Part shown: positions 35,101 through 42,875 of the stretch, in pieces
Layout: each line of letters starts with the position of its first letter
How positions within the stretch are numbered: the first letter of the stretch is position 1
Assembly (NCBI GenBank): GCA_017554145.1
Contig: JAFZIZ010000013.1
Coordinates: forward strand, 62,001 to 126,000
Direction: 5' to 3'
Length of the DNA: 64,000 bases
From: Prevotella sp.
GTDB lineage: Bacteria > Bacteroidota > Bacteroidia > Bacteroidales > Bacteroidaceae
The notes under the pieces: generated by a model
The model's input: only the letters and a program-made list of their open reading frames with translations
Databases searched by the model: none
What the model was told of the DNA's origin: nothing
Program-made: the position numbers and the translations under genes

Positions 35101-37574
35101 ATAACAGACGAGTCGTTTATAACGAAACCCAACAACAATTTTTCCAAGATGTAGATTCGAAGAACTTTCTTGGAAAGATGGTGAGTAAGGCTCAAGAGTT
35201 AGAACTTCGGGTATCCTCTCAAGAGCAAGTCTCATGGGCGAATAATGCACCAAAAATAAAAGAATTACTTGAGGTTAGTGGTATTAACGACTCATACGTA
35301 ACTTTTGAATATCTTGTTCCTTATCGTAGAAGCCGAATTGATTGCATGATTTATGGAAGCGACAATCAAGACTATGGTAATGTTGTACATATTGAGCTGA
35401 AGCAATGGAGCAATCAAACCGTTAAGTCCGATGAGATAGATGCAAATTTCCAAGTGAAAAACGAAAACGATGAAGACGATGCAGATTATAATATTGTAGC
35501 ACTAACTGGCGGCTCTTACAAATTAGAATCACACCCTTCTCAACAAGTTCGTGGTTACGACAACTACCTGACAGGCTTTATTGAGGTGTTAAGTACCAAA
35601 CAAATAGGTCTCAAAGGCATAGCTTATTGCTACAATTATTCACGTTATCCTAAGAAGAAAGGAACTCCAACCGTATTATATGATGCTAAGTATGATGCCC
35701 TACAACGTGAATACAGAACATATTCGAAAGATGAACTAAATGAAATTGCCGCAGAGATCAGAGAAAAGCTTTGTCACGGAAACGGATTCAACATTTTCAA
35801 TAAAATGATGAACTCGAAAATCAGAAGTTCAAAAAAACTCCTTGAAGCCGCTTCAAAGATGATAGAGGAAGGCAACTACGACTATTTTTCACTCATTGAG
35901 GAACAAATAACTGCGAAGAATGCCATTATGGATGCAATCCGTAAAATGGAGAAACACGATAAGAGCGTGATTATAGTAAAAGGTGGCCCAGGCACAGGTA
36001 AGACTGTAATTGCACTTAGTATCTTGGCAGAATTAGCTGGAAATAAGAGAAAACAATATAATCTTCATTATGCCACAAAGTCAAAACCTCTGCTTGAAGG
36101 TGTTCGTCACCAGTTAAAACCAGTTGCAAGGCCTTTGTTTTCAAATGTACTACAATTCATTCCTGCCAACTTTAATTCTAATGATTTAGATGTGCTTTTA
36201 GTTGACGAGGCGCACCGAATTACATTGAGTCCGAATCATCAATATACAAAACCAGAGAAAAGAACGGATATGACGATGGTTGACACTCTTATCAACTGCG
36301 CAAAGGTTGTAGTCTTTTTCATTGATGATAAGCAGGCTATTCGTTCCCAAGAAATTGGATCGACGGAAATGATTCGAAATGCAGCTAATAGATTTTCAGC
36401 AAACATCTATGAAACAGAGTTATATTCTCAATTCCGTTGTAATGGTTCTGATAATTATCTAGATTGGCTGGATCAGATTATGTATAATCAAAAAATTACT
36501 TCCCACTTCAAGAGTAATGAATTTGACTTTAAGATTTTCGATGATCCACAAAAGCTTTACGATGCTATCAAGGAGCAAGACAATAAAGAAGGGCAATCAG
36601 CCCGTATATGTGCTGGTTTCTGTTGGCCCTGGTCAGACAAGACCGATGAAAATGGCGATTTGAGAAAGGAAGTAGAGATAGGTTCCTTTGCTATGCCTTG
36701 GGAAACAAAAGAGTCTATAAAGCCAAGACCTAAGGGATATGTTCAGTGGTATGAATGGGCTTATAAACCTGAAGGTATTAAACAGGTGGGGTGTATATAT
36801 ACTGCCCAAGGATTTGAATTCGACTATATTGGTGTCATTGTTGGCAATGATTTAAGATACGACAAATCTTCTGGTAATTTATATACCGATATTACTGCAA
36901 CGAAGGATCCCATGCTTAAGAGGTCAAAAGAGGGTTTTGACGATTATGTACGTAACATCTATCGTGTTTTAATGTCAAGAGGTATGAAGGGATGTTATGT
37001 CTATTTCTGTGACCCAGAAGTTGCTACATATTTCCAACAGATGATGTTGCCTGCTCCAAAAGAGGAAGAAAAAGTGCAAATGGCAGAGATTGTTCCAATG
37101 GTATCTCAAAGCGAGCAATACACAACATATTTGCCAGTATTCTCTATGAAAGCAGCTTGTGGATACTTTGGTGAAGGTGAATTGGTAGAAGAAGACGGCT
37201 GGATGAAAGTAGATGGAATGGGAAAATTGAATCGCAATATGTTTGTTGTTCAAGCATCAGGGCGTTCTATGGAACCGCGCATTCATGATGGAGATTATTG
37301 TGTATTTCGCGCTATTCCTGCAGGAAGCAGACAAGGCAAGATTGTATTAGTTCAACATCGAAATTTTTATGATGATGATTCTGGTGGCGCCTACTCTATC
37401 AAGAAATACTCTAGCTCTTGGAGTGGCAATGAATCGGATGGCTACCAGCATGAAAAAATCGAGTTGATTCCTCTAAATAATGACTATAAAACTATTGTCA
37501 TTAACAGAGAAGATATAGAAGATGATGAAGAACCATTTATCGTAATTGGCGAGTTTGTTGGAGTAATCAATTGA
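35097..37574 (+). CDS. PD-(D/E)xK nuclease + Schlafen-type (DUF2075) helicase + S24 peptidase fusion
   Basis: An 825-residue protein in three parts. N-terminal nuclease: Asp82 in SRIDCMIYG with Glu100 and Lys102 in IELKQW, a PD-(D/E)xK core. Central DUF2075/Schlafen-group-3 helicase: Walker A GGPGTGKT (296-303), Walker B LLVDEAH (Asp370), SQFRCNG, and the late motif YTAQGFEFDYIGVI. C-terminal S24 (LexA/UmuD) domain from about 680: a Cys688-Gly689 site, Ser724 in GRSMEP and Lys769/770. Cys-Gly lies 36 residues before the serine, as in UmuD. Cytosolic. It starts inside the MazG-like gene and ends before a strong terminator. Role in defence and self-cleavage are inference. Confidence 0.85.
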   Translation: MNNRRVVYNETQQQFFQDVDSKNFLGKMVSKAQELELRVSSQEQVSWANNAPKIKELLEVSGINDSYVTFEYLVPYRRSRIDCMIYGSDNQDYGNVVHIELKQWSNQTVKSDEIDANFQVKNENDEDDADYNIVALTGGSYKLESHPSQQVRGYDNYLTGFIEVLSTKQIGLKGIAYCYNYSRYPKKKGTPTVLYDAKYDALQREYRTYSKDELNEIAAEIREKLCHGNGFNIFNKMMNSKIRSSKKLLEAASKMIEEGNYDYFSLIEEQITAKNAIMDAIRKMEKHDKSVIIVKGGPGTGKTVIALSILAELAGNKRKQYNLHYATKSKPLLEGVRHQLKPVARPLFSNVLQFIPANFNSNDLDVLLVDEAHRITLSPNHQYTKPEKRTDMTMVDTLINCAKVVVFFIDDKQAIRSQEIGSTEMIRNAANRFSANIYETELYSQFRCNGSDNYLDWLDQIMYNQKITSHFKSNEFDFKIFDDPQKLYDAIKEQDNKEGQSARICAGFCWPWSDKTDENGDLRKEVEIGSFAMPWETKESIKPRPKGYVQWYEWAYKPEGIKQVGCIYTAQGFEFDYIGVIVGNDLRYDKSSGNLYTDITATKDPMLKRSKEGFDDYVRNIYRVLMSRGMKGCYVYFCDPEVATYFQQMMLPAPKEEEKVQMAEIVPMVSQSEQYTTYLPVFSMKAACGYFGEGELVEEDGWMKVDGMGKLNRNMFVVQASGRSMEPRIHDGDYCVFRAIPAGSRQGKIVLVQHRNFYDDDSGGAYSIKKYSSSWSGNESDGYQHEKIELIPLNNDYKTIVINREDIEDDEEPFIVIGEFVGVIN

Positions 37575-37594
37575 AATCTCAAATAACAATATAT

Positions 37595-37625
37595 AAGAAT
37601 CAAGTGACATGTACTTGATTCTTTT
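37595..37625 (+). terminator. Terminator of the three-gene operon
   Basis: AAGAATCAAGT (37595-37605) pairs with ACTTGATTCTT (37613-37623), then TT. It lies 20 bp after the stop at 37574. Confidence 0.8.
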
Positions 37626-37642
37626 GTATTTTACTTTCTTAT

Positions 37643-37700
37643 GTGTATCTTTACAAATAGAAATATGGTTGGAAGATGTCGGATGTATGAGGTCTGATGG
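37643..37700 (+). repeat. Copy 1 of a repeat that recurs around the Fic gene
   Basis: Begins with a promoter-like TATCTTTA (37646-37653), then GAAATATGG and GGAAGATGTCGGATG. Close to copies at 38290-38384 and 39598-39674. Confidence 0.65.
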
Positions 37701-37746
37701 CTGATGTAAAATAAAATTATAATCCCAAAGAAATGATATTAGGATG

Positions 37747-37781
37747 TGCCATAGCGATGAGAATCGCTATGGCATTTTTTT
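37747..37781 (+). terminator. Second strong terminator, possible end of a small RNA
   Basis: TGCCATAGCGAT (37747-37758) pairs perfectly with ATCGCTATGGCA (37763-37774), followed by seven T. With the promoter-like box at 37646 it would bound an RNA of roughly 120 nt. Confidence 0.8.
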
Positions 37782-37877
37782 CAAAAAGTACCATTTAATA
37801 CATAATAGTATGTAACGAAATGTTACATATAGATACAGAAGATAATTAACTATCATACCAATATGTTATATAAAATA

Positions 37878-37946
37878 TGGCCAAACAGGTGAACGAATCT
37901 TGGTCAAACGGGTGAATAAAATGTGTCCAAATGACGGAACTTAAAT
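37878..37946 (+). repeat. Three 23-bp direct repeats in front of the RhuM promoter
   Basis: Units start at 37878, 37901 and 37924 with the shared pattern TGGyCAAACrGGTGAA; the third is degenerate (TGTCCAAATGACGGAA). They end 10 bp before the -7 box at 37956 and so cover the -33 region. Likely operator. Confidence 0.7.
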
Positions 37947-37955
37947 TATTCTTTG

Positions 37956-37963
37956 TATCTTTG
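37956..37963 (+). promoter_or_regulatory. -7 promoter box (TATCTTTG) of the truncated RhuM gene
   Basis: Exact TAnnTTTG match 20 nt before the ATG at 37983. Confidence 0.65.
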
Positions 37964-37982
37964 CAAAAGAAAGATGATAAAA

Positions 37983-38204
37983 ATGAAACAGGATCAAATT
38001 GTAATATATCAAGACGAAAACAACGCCATACAACTTGAGGTTAGAATGGATGGTGAAATGATATGGCTGACACGACAGCAGTTGGCAACGTTGTTTGGCA
38101 GAGACTATAAGACTATCAGTAAACATATCAATAATGCACTCAAGGAGGAATTGGCTGATGAAGTGGTAGTCGCAAAATTTGCGAATACCACTTCATCATG
38201 GTGA
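37983..38204 (+). pseudogene. Truncated RhuM-family gene (N-terminal fragment)
   Basis: Codes for 73 residues that match the start of RhuM-like proteins: IVIYQDENNAIQLEVRMDGE, WLTRQQLATLFG and TISKHINNALKEEL, ending at FANTTSSW and a stop. The family normally goes on for 200 or more residues after 'KFxxTT', with a GYRVNSKRG segment. I found no continuation in any frame of the next 200 bp, so it is a remnant, perhaps cut during insertion of the repeat at 38290. The intact helix-turn-helix-like part may still bind DNA. An upstream start at 37953 overlaps the promoter and is rejected. Confidence 0.75.
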
Positions 38205-38289
38205 AAGTGGTGGTGAATCTGATTAATCAGAAGAATTGATAAGATCTGATGATACTGGTATTCAAGTAATATGGGTATGAAATATAATT

Positions 38290-38384
38290 TGTACCTTTGC
38301 AAACGAAATATGGCTGAAAGATGTCGGATGGCATTTATGGTTCATGGTGAAGGGTGAAAGGTTCATGATTGAAGAATAAAACGA
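38290..38384 (+). repeat. Copy 2 of the repeat, upstream of the Fic gene
   Basis: Contains a -7 box TACCTTTG (38292-38299), AAAGATGTCGGATG (38317-38330) and a block from GCATTTATGG (38331) to about 38384 that is nearly identical to 39620-39674. Its box probably drives the Fic gene. Confidence 0.8.
38292..38299 (+). promoter_or_regulatory. -7 promoter box (TACCTTTG) for the Fic gene, within repeat copy 2
   Basis: Matches TAnnTTTG; about 108 nt before the ATG at 38408, giving a leader that contains the repeat. Confidence 0.55.
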
Positions 38385-38407
38385 GATAAAGATATGAATA
38401 ACGAGAT

Positions 38408-39574
38408 ATGAGTGAGAACAAGGAACTGTATTTAGACTTTGACGAGTATATCCGTCAGGGGGAGCCAGAACAACGGGTAAAGGCAGGCTACTGGCAGACG
38501 GCTATAGGACTTCAGGCAGTGGACGGGCTGAAGACTTCGAAGTATCTGCAACAGACGGCTCGCAGGAACATCGAGGGTGAGATAACCATCGACGAAGCAC
38601 GCGAGTTAGTGAACCAGTACTACGTCACTAAGACGGCTCATGATGCCAACGATGAGGACAAGGAAGAGGCTGACCGCGTGTCATCGAACATCGTGAAAGT
38701 TCTGTCCAGTCCTACTTTTGACTTCAGTACGGGTGGCTACCAGTCGGTGCATCGCCGTGTTTTTGAAGGCGTGATGAAGCATGCTGGAGAGTTGCGGAAA
38801 TATGACATTACCAAAAAGGAATGGGTGCTGGAAGGCGACACGGTGCTTTACCTGAACTGGGAGGATCTGCGCAGGGCTATGGACTATGACCTGAAGCTGG
38901 AACGCGCTTACAGTTACAAAGGGAAAACTCAGGACGAGATGATTAGCCATCTGGCACATTTTGTGTCAAAGCTGTGGCAGATTCACGCTTTCGGTGAGGG
39001 TAATACTCGTACTACAGCCGTTTTTACCATACAATATCTGCGCTCGCTTGGGTTTAACGTAAACAATGAGCAGTTTGCACGTCACTCATGGTATTTCCGT
39101 AATGCGCTGGTCAGGGCCAACTACCGCAATGTGGCAAAGGGAATTGAATATACTCCTATCTATTTGGAGCGTTTCTTCCGCAATCTGCTATTGGGAGAGC
39201 AGTGGGATTTGCGTAATCGCTACCTGCATATCCACCCCACAGAAGCGTGGAGCGTTCAACCCAATTTGGCATCACCAGAAAGCACCCGACAAGCTGGTAG
39301 CAAGTTACCCGACAAGCTACCCGACAAGTTCAATACCAAGAGTCAATATATCAAGAACTTAGTGAAACTTGTCGGTAACAAGGAAATGTCTATAAAAGAA
39401 ATGCTTGCAGGCTTAGATCTGAAGGACAGAGAGAGTTTTATGAACGTCTATCTCAACCCTGCAATAAAAGAGAAGTTCATCTGTTTGCTGTATCCAAAAT
39501 CACCCCGTCATCCACGTCAGAAGTACCTGTTGACGGTGAAAGGATTGGCACTTTATAACGAATTGACAAAGTAA
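38408..39574 (+). CDS. Fic/DOC family protein
   Basis: A 388-residue protein. The Fic active site reads HAFGEGNTR (His193-Arg201), a variant of HPFxxGNGR with Ala for Pro and Thr for Gly; the catalytic His, Phe, Gly, Asn and Arg are kept, so AMP or UMP transfer to a protein target is possible. A helix near residues 47-72 (RRNIEGEITIDEARELVNQYY) resembles the VbhA-type antitoxin segment and could be an internal brake. The C-terminal 80 residues look like a winged helix. Cytosolic. Bracketed by the direct repeat copies 2 and 3 and preceded by a truncated RhuM gene. Confidence 0.88.
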   Translation: MSENKELYLDFDEYIRQGEPEQRVKAGYWQTAIGLQAVDGLKTSKYLQQTARRNIEGEITIDEARELVNQYYVTKTAHDANDEDKEEADRVSSNIVKVLSSPTFDFSTGGYQSVHRRVFEGVMKHAGELRKYDITKKEWVLEGDTVLYLNWEDLRRAMDYDLKLERAYSYKGKTQDEMISHLAHFVSKLWQIHAFGEGNTRTTAVFTIQYLRSLGFNVNNEQFARHSWYFRNALVRANYRNVAKGIEYTPIYLERFFRNLLLGEQWDLRNRYLHIHPTEAWSVQPNLASPESTRQAGSKLPDKLPDKFNTKSQYIKNLVKLVGNKEMSIKEMLAGLDLKDRESFMNVYLNPAIKEKFICLLYPKSPRHPRQKYLLTVKGLALYNELTK

Positions 39575-39597
39575 TATTTTCGAGTTTTCCATACTAT

Positions 39598-39674
39598 AAA
39601 AGATGTCGGATGTATGAAGGCATTTATGGTTCATGGTGAAGGGTGAAAGGTTCATGATTGAAGAAATAAAACGA
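39598..39674 (+). repeat. Copy 3 of the repeat, downstream of the Fic gene
   Basis: AAAGATGTCGGATG (39598-39611), 8 extra bases, then a block (39620-39674) nearly identical to 38331-38384. It completes a direct repeat around the Fic gene. Confidence 0.8.
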
Positions 39675-39732
39675 CCCGCCGATTTAAGCATTGTAAAGAG
39701 GCTTGGCGGGTTCTCGTGATGCAAAAGTACGA
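39674..39732 (-). other. Promoter-plus-hairpin element antisense to the Fic end
   Basis: On the minus strand a TACTTTTG box (39722-39729) is followed by a hairpin ACCCGCC ... GGCGGGT (arms 39705-39711 and 39674-39680). It could start a short RNA running toward the 3' end of the Fic gene. I have an impression that this ACCCGCC element recurs in Prevotella intergenic DNA, but cannot check it. Confidence 0.45.
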
Positions 39733-39809
39733 ATATTTTTGAATATATAATGATTTTGCTTAGAAATCTTTTGTATTTCAGATTTTATTAACTTTTATAC
39801 ACTGCATTA

Positions 39810-40868
39810 TTACAATGCGGGAAGGATGTGTTTCCAGACGAGGTTAAGTTCACCTTGCAGGTCCTCAACGTTGGAGGTGATAGCGATGACGGTGTTTTTG
39901 TCGGGAACGACGATGATGTATTGACCTCTGGCACCATCAGCACGGAAACAGCCAGGACGACAGCGCCACATCTGATAGCCGTAGCCTTGCATCCAGTCGC
40001 TGGTCTCCTTGGTCATACCTTTTGCTGTGGCATCCTCCATACGAGTGCCTGGGTTGATGCTCTCTACTTGCTTCTTCGACATCTCGGCAACCCAATCGGC
40101 AGGAATCAGTTGCTTGCCGTTCCACTCTCCTTTCTGCAAAAGCAGTTGACCCATCTTCGCCAGATCTTCTGTCTTGAGATAAAGTCCCCAACCACCACAG
40201 TTGATACCTTGTGGACTCTCATCCCATTGAGGCTTGTCAATATGCAGGGGTTCAAAGAGGCGGGTATTCAGATAGTCAACTACCTTTTCGCCCGTTACCT
40301 TTTGGACGATGGCAGAGAGCATATAGGTGCCAAGGCTGTTATAAAGGTAGAACGTGCCAGGCTCATGCTTGACGGGTTGAGCAAGAAAGACGGTTGCCCA
40401 GTCTTGATCAGGTGCGCCACGGAAGGATGGCTCTTCATCGTGTCCGCACGACATCGTCAGCAGGTCACGAACAGTCATTGCCTTCAGATTATCGCTTACC
40501 TCAGCAGGCAGTTTGTCAGGGAAGTAGTCGATGACTTTGTCTGTCAATTTCATCTTACCATCAGCAATGGCAAGTCCTACAGCTGTAGCTGTGAAGGTCT
40601 TGCTGACGGAGTGAAGCACATGGGGTATGGTGTCTACTCCCTCACTCTGCCATTTGCTATAGATGACATTGCCGTCCTTGACAATCATCACACTATGGAT
40701 GTCCATCGAGTCGTTAGCCGCTTCTTGGAAGAAAGTATCCATAGCGGATGCTACGCTATCAGGAGTTTCTGCACGTGGCAGGTCAATGACTTCCGCTGTT
40801 TGCGGATTGTTCTTACATGCCGTCAATGCTATCAGCATCAAAGCAGCGAAAAGGGTCTTTTTCCTCAT
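39810..40868 (-). CDS. Serine hydrolase (class C beta-lactamase/esterase fold), lipoprotein
   Basis: A 352-residue protein with a lipobox Leu-Thr-Ala-Cys at about residue 18. The nucleophile motif SVSK lies in HSVSKTFTATAV; the second motif reads YNS (YLYNSLGTY) instead of YxN; a C-terminal WMQGYGYQMWRC segment fits the family. It probably cleaves an ester or D-amino acid peptide in the periplasm rather than giving drug resistance. Last gene of a probable operon after nhaD (38 bp gap). Confidence 0.85.
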   Translation of the reverse strand: MRKKTLFAALMLIALTACKNNPQTAEVIDLPRAETPDSVASAMDTFFQEAANDSMDIHSVMIVKDGNVIYSKWQSEGVDTIPHVLHSVSKTFTATAVGLAIADGKMKLTDKVIDYFPDKLPAEVSDNLKAMTVRDLLTMSCGHDEEPSFRGAPDQDWATVFLAQPVKHEPGTFYLYNSLGTYMLSAIVQKVTGEKVVDYLNTRLFEPLHIDKPQWDESPQGINCGGWGLYLKTEDLAKMGQLLLQKGEWNGKQLIPADWVAEMSKKQVESINPGTRMEDATAKGMTKETSDWMQGYGYQMWRCRPGCFRADGARGQYIIVVPDKNTVIAITSNVEDLQGELNLVWKHILPAL

Positions 40869-40906
40869 GTTAGTCTAATTGTTTTATGTTAGTTTGTTGT
40901 TTTGTG

Positions 40907-42238
40907 TTAGAAGAACAGCAGACGCTGTACCCAATAGACGAGGATACCACTGAGATAGCCAACGAAGGCTATCCATGTGATACGCTTCATGTACCAGCCG
41001 AAGGTAATCTTCTCCAAGCCCATAACGACAACACCAGCGGCAGAACCTATGATGAGCATCGAACCTCCGACACCCGCGCAGTAAGCCAACAACTGCCAGA
41101 AGATACCGTCAACAGCCATCGCACCATCAGCAGCCACAGGATACATTCCCATACAGCCTGCTACCAAAGGTACATTGTCAACAATTGACGAGAGTACACC
41201 GATGATACCGTTGATGAGGTAGTAGTTGCCAGAGAAGGCTTCGTTGAGTCCCTCACCCATTGCTGTGAGGACGCCAATCTCCTGAAGAACGCCGACAGCC
41301 ATGAGGATACCAAGGAAGAACATAATGGTAGAGAGGTCGATCTTCGACATGATATCGCTGACGCGCTTCGCCATTGTATCATCCTCATCGGTATTGTAAT
41401 GGAATATCTCTGTCGTAGTCCACAAGATACCGAGTACGAGCAGGATACCCATGAACGGTGGCAGGTGGGTAATGGTCTTGAAGATAGGTACGAATACCAG
41501 ACCGCCAACACCCAACCAGAAGATGATATCGCGCTGAACTTTCGTAAACTGGCTGACATCGGCTTTAGGCAGATTCTGTTCTTTGTCGAACTTTCCCTTC
41601 AGCGAGAGACTGAGGATGAGTGCAGGGATAATCATTGATACCAATGAAGGGATAAATATCTCAGTAAGTACACCCTGTGTCGTGATGACACCTTTGATCC
41701 ACAACATGATGGTGGTAACATCACCAATCGGTGAGAAGGCTCCACCAGAGTTAGCCGAGATAATGATAAGGGCGGCATAGATCAGACGCTCTTCGCGCGA
41801 CTGCACGAGTTTACGCAACACCATAATCATCACGATAGACGTGGTAAGGTTGTCGAGGATAGCCGACAGGAAGAATGTCATAAAGGCAACACGCCACATC
41901 AATTTACGCTTTGAGCGCGTCTTCAACGTATCACGGACGAAGTTGAAACCACCGTTGCTATCGACAATCTCCACAATCGTCATCGCACCCATCAGGAAGA
42001 ACAGTGTGCCAGCGGCATCACCCAGATGGTGCTCAATGACTTCCGCAATATGATGTACCACACCATCGCCTGCAAACTCTGGATAATACATGCCAGGATT
42101 TACCATCAGCAAGGTCCAGCAGACTACACACATCAGCAGGGCGATGGCTGCTTTGTTGATTTTCGTCACGCTCTCCAAAGCAATACAGAGATAGCCAATT
42201 ACGAAAGCGATGACAATAAGTAATGTTAATGTTGCCAT
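40907..42238 (-). CDS. nhaD: Na+/H+ antiporter NhaD family
   Basis: A 443-residue multi-pass inner-membrane protein of the ArsB/NhaD ion-transporter superfamily that exchanges Na+ or Li+ for H+. Motifs as recalled for NhaD: FLMGAMTIVEIVDSNGGF, FLSAILDNLTTSIVMI, ISANSGGAFSPIGDVTTIMLW, and late NVPLVAGCMGMYP. The ArsB arsenite pump is an alternative but the length and NSGGAFSPIGD segment favour NhaD. It lies 12 bp after the deacetylase gene. Confidence 0.88.
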   Translation of the reverse strand: MATLTLLIVIAFVIGYLCIALESVTKINKAAIALLMCVVCWTLLMVNPGMYYPEFAGDGVVHHIAEVIEHHLGDAAGTLFFLMGAMTIVEIVDSNGGFNFVRDTLKTRSKRKLMWRVAFMTFFLSAILDNLTTSIVMIMVLRKLVQSREERLIYAALIIISANSGGAFSPIGDVTTIMLWIKGVITTQGVLTEIFIPSLVSMIIPALILSLSLKGKFDKEQNLPKADVSQFTKVQRDIIFWLGVGGLVFVPIFKTITHLPPFMGILLVLGILWTTTEIFHYNTDEDDTMAKRVSDIMSKIDLSTIMFFLGILMAVGVLQEIGVLTAMGEGLNEAFSGNYYLINGIIGVLSSIVDNVPLVAGCMGMYPVAADGAMAVDGIFWQLLAYCAGVGGSMLIIGSAAGVVVMGLEKITFGWYMKRITWIAFVGYLSGILVYWVQRLLFF

Positions 42239-42250
42239 TGTATGTCTTTT

Positions 42251-42862
42251 TTAATCAAATATCTTGAATGCGTAGCCTTGTTCCTTCAACCACTCGATGG
42301 CTTTGGGCAAGGCGGTCCTTAACTTGTCTATCGATTTGAGGGAATCGTGGAAGGTGATGATGCTGCCGTTACGCGCATATCGCTTCACATTATTATATAT
42401 ATCCTCGGCTGTCATCCATTTGGAATAGTCGCGTGTCACCAAGTCCCACATCACGATGCGGTATTTCCTGCCCAACCAAGCATATTGGGCAAGACGCATC
42501 CAACCATGAGGCGGGCGCACCAGATTGGTATGCAGATAGGCATTTGCCTTCTCGACATTATAACTGTATTCGTGGATGCTATGACGGAAGCCGCTGATAT
42601 GGTTGTGGGTATGATTACCGATACGGTGCCCCTCGTCAACTACACGTTGATGCAGTTCGGGATATTTACGGGCATTGTCACCTACCATGAAGAAGGTTGC
42701 CTTGATGCCGTAATGCTTGAGGGTATCGAGGATAAACGGCGTGGCCTCGGGGATAGGACCGTCGTCGAAAGTCAGATAGACTGCTTTCTCCTGACGATCC
42801 ATACGCCACGTTGCCCTGGGGTAAAGCCAGCGCAACCACATTGCCGGTTGCTCGATAAACAT
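42251..42862 (-). CDS. Polysaccharide deacetylase family protein (NodB fold)
   Basis: A 203-residue protein of the carbohydrate esterase 4 type. Motif 1 is TFDDGP, motif 2 is HTHNH within GHRIGNHTHNHISGF, motif 3 RPPHGWMR and motif 4 ITFHDS; together they give the metal site and catalytic acid/base pair. It would remove N-acetyl groups from peptidoglycan or an envelope glycan. No clear signal peptide, though the N-terminus is hydrophobic. Between the GT117 gene (13 bp) and nhaD (12 bp) in one operon. Confidence 0.88.
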   Translation of the reverse strand: MFIEQPAMWLRWLYPRATWRMDRQEKAVYLTFDDGPIPEATPFILDTLKHYGIKATFFMVGDNARKYPELHQRVVDEGHRIGNHTHNHISGFRHSIHEYSYNVEKANAYLHTNLVRPPHGWMRLAQYAWLGRKYRIVMWDLVTRDYSKWMTAEDIYNNVKRYARNGSIITFHDSLKSIDKLRTALPKAIEWLKEQGYAFKIFD

Positions 42863-42875
42863 ATTCTTCTATCTA

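Noticed and set aside
37878-37946. CRISPR array
   Set aside because: The 23-bp units are contiguous tandem copies without spacers, and no Cas genes are present.
37643-39674. Composite transposon around the Fic gene
   Set aside because: The bracketing repeats are short and no transposase or terminal inverted repeats are visible.
39810-40868. Antibiotic-resistance beta-lactamase
   Set aside because: It has the SxxK motif and fold but YNS instead of YxN and a lipoprotein anchor; relatives of this kind are mostly esterases or peptidases.
39828-40892. 354-codon open frame opposite the serine hydrolase
   Set aside because: It lies wholly antisense to a gene with clear catalytic motifs, has no family features, and its composition is that of a reverse-complement shadow.
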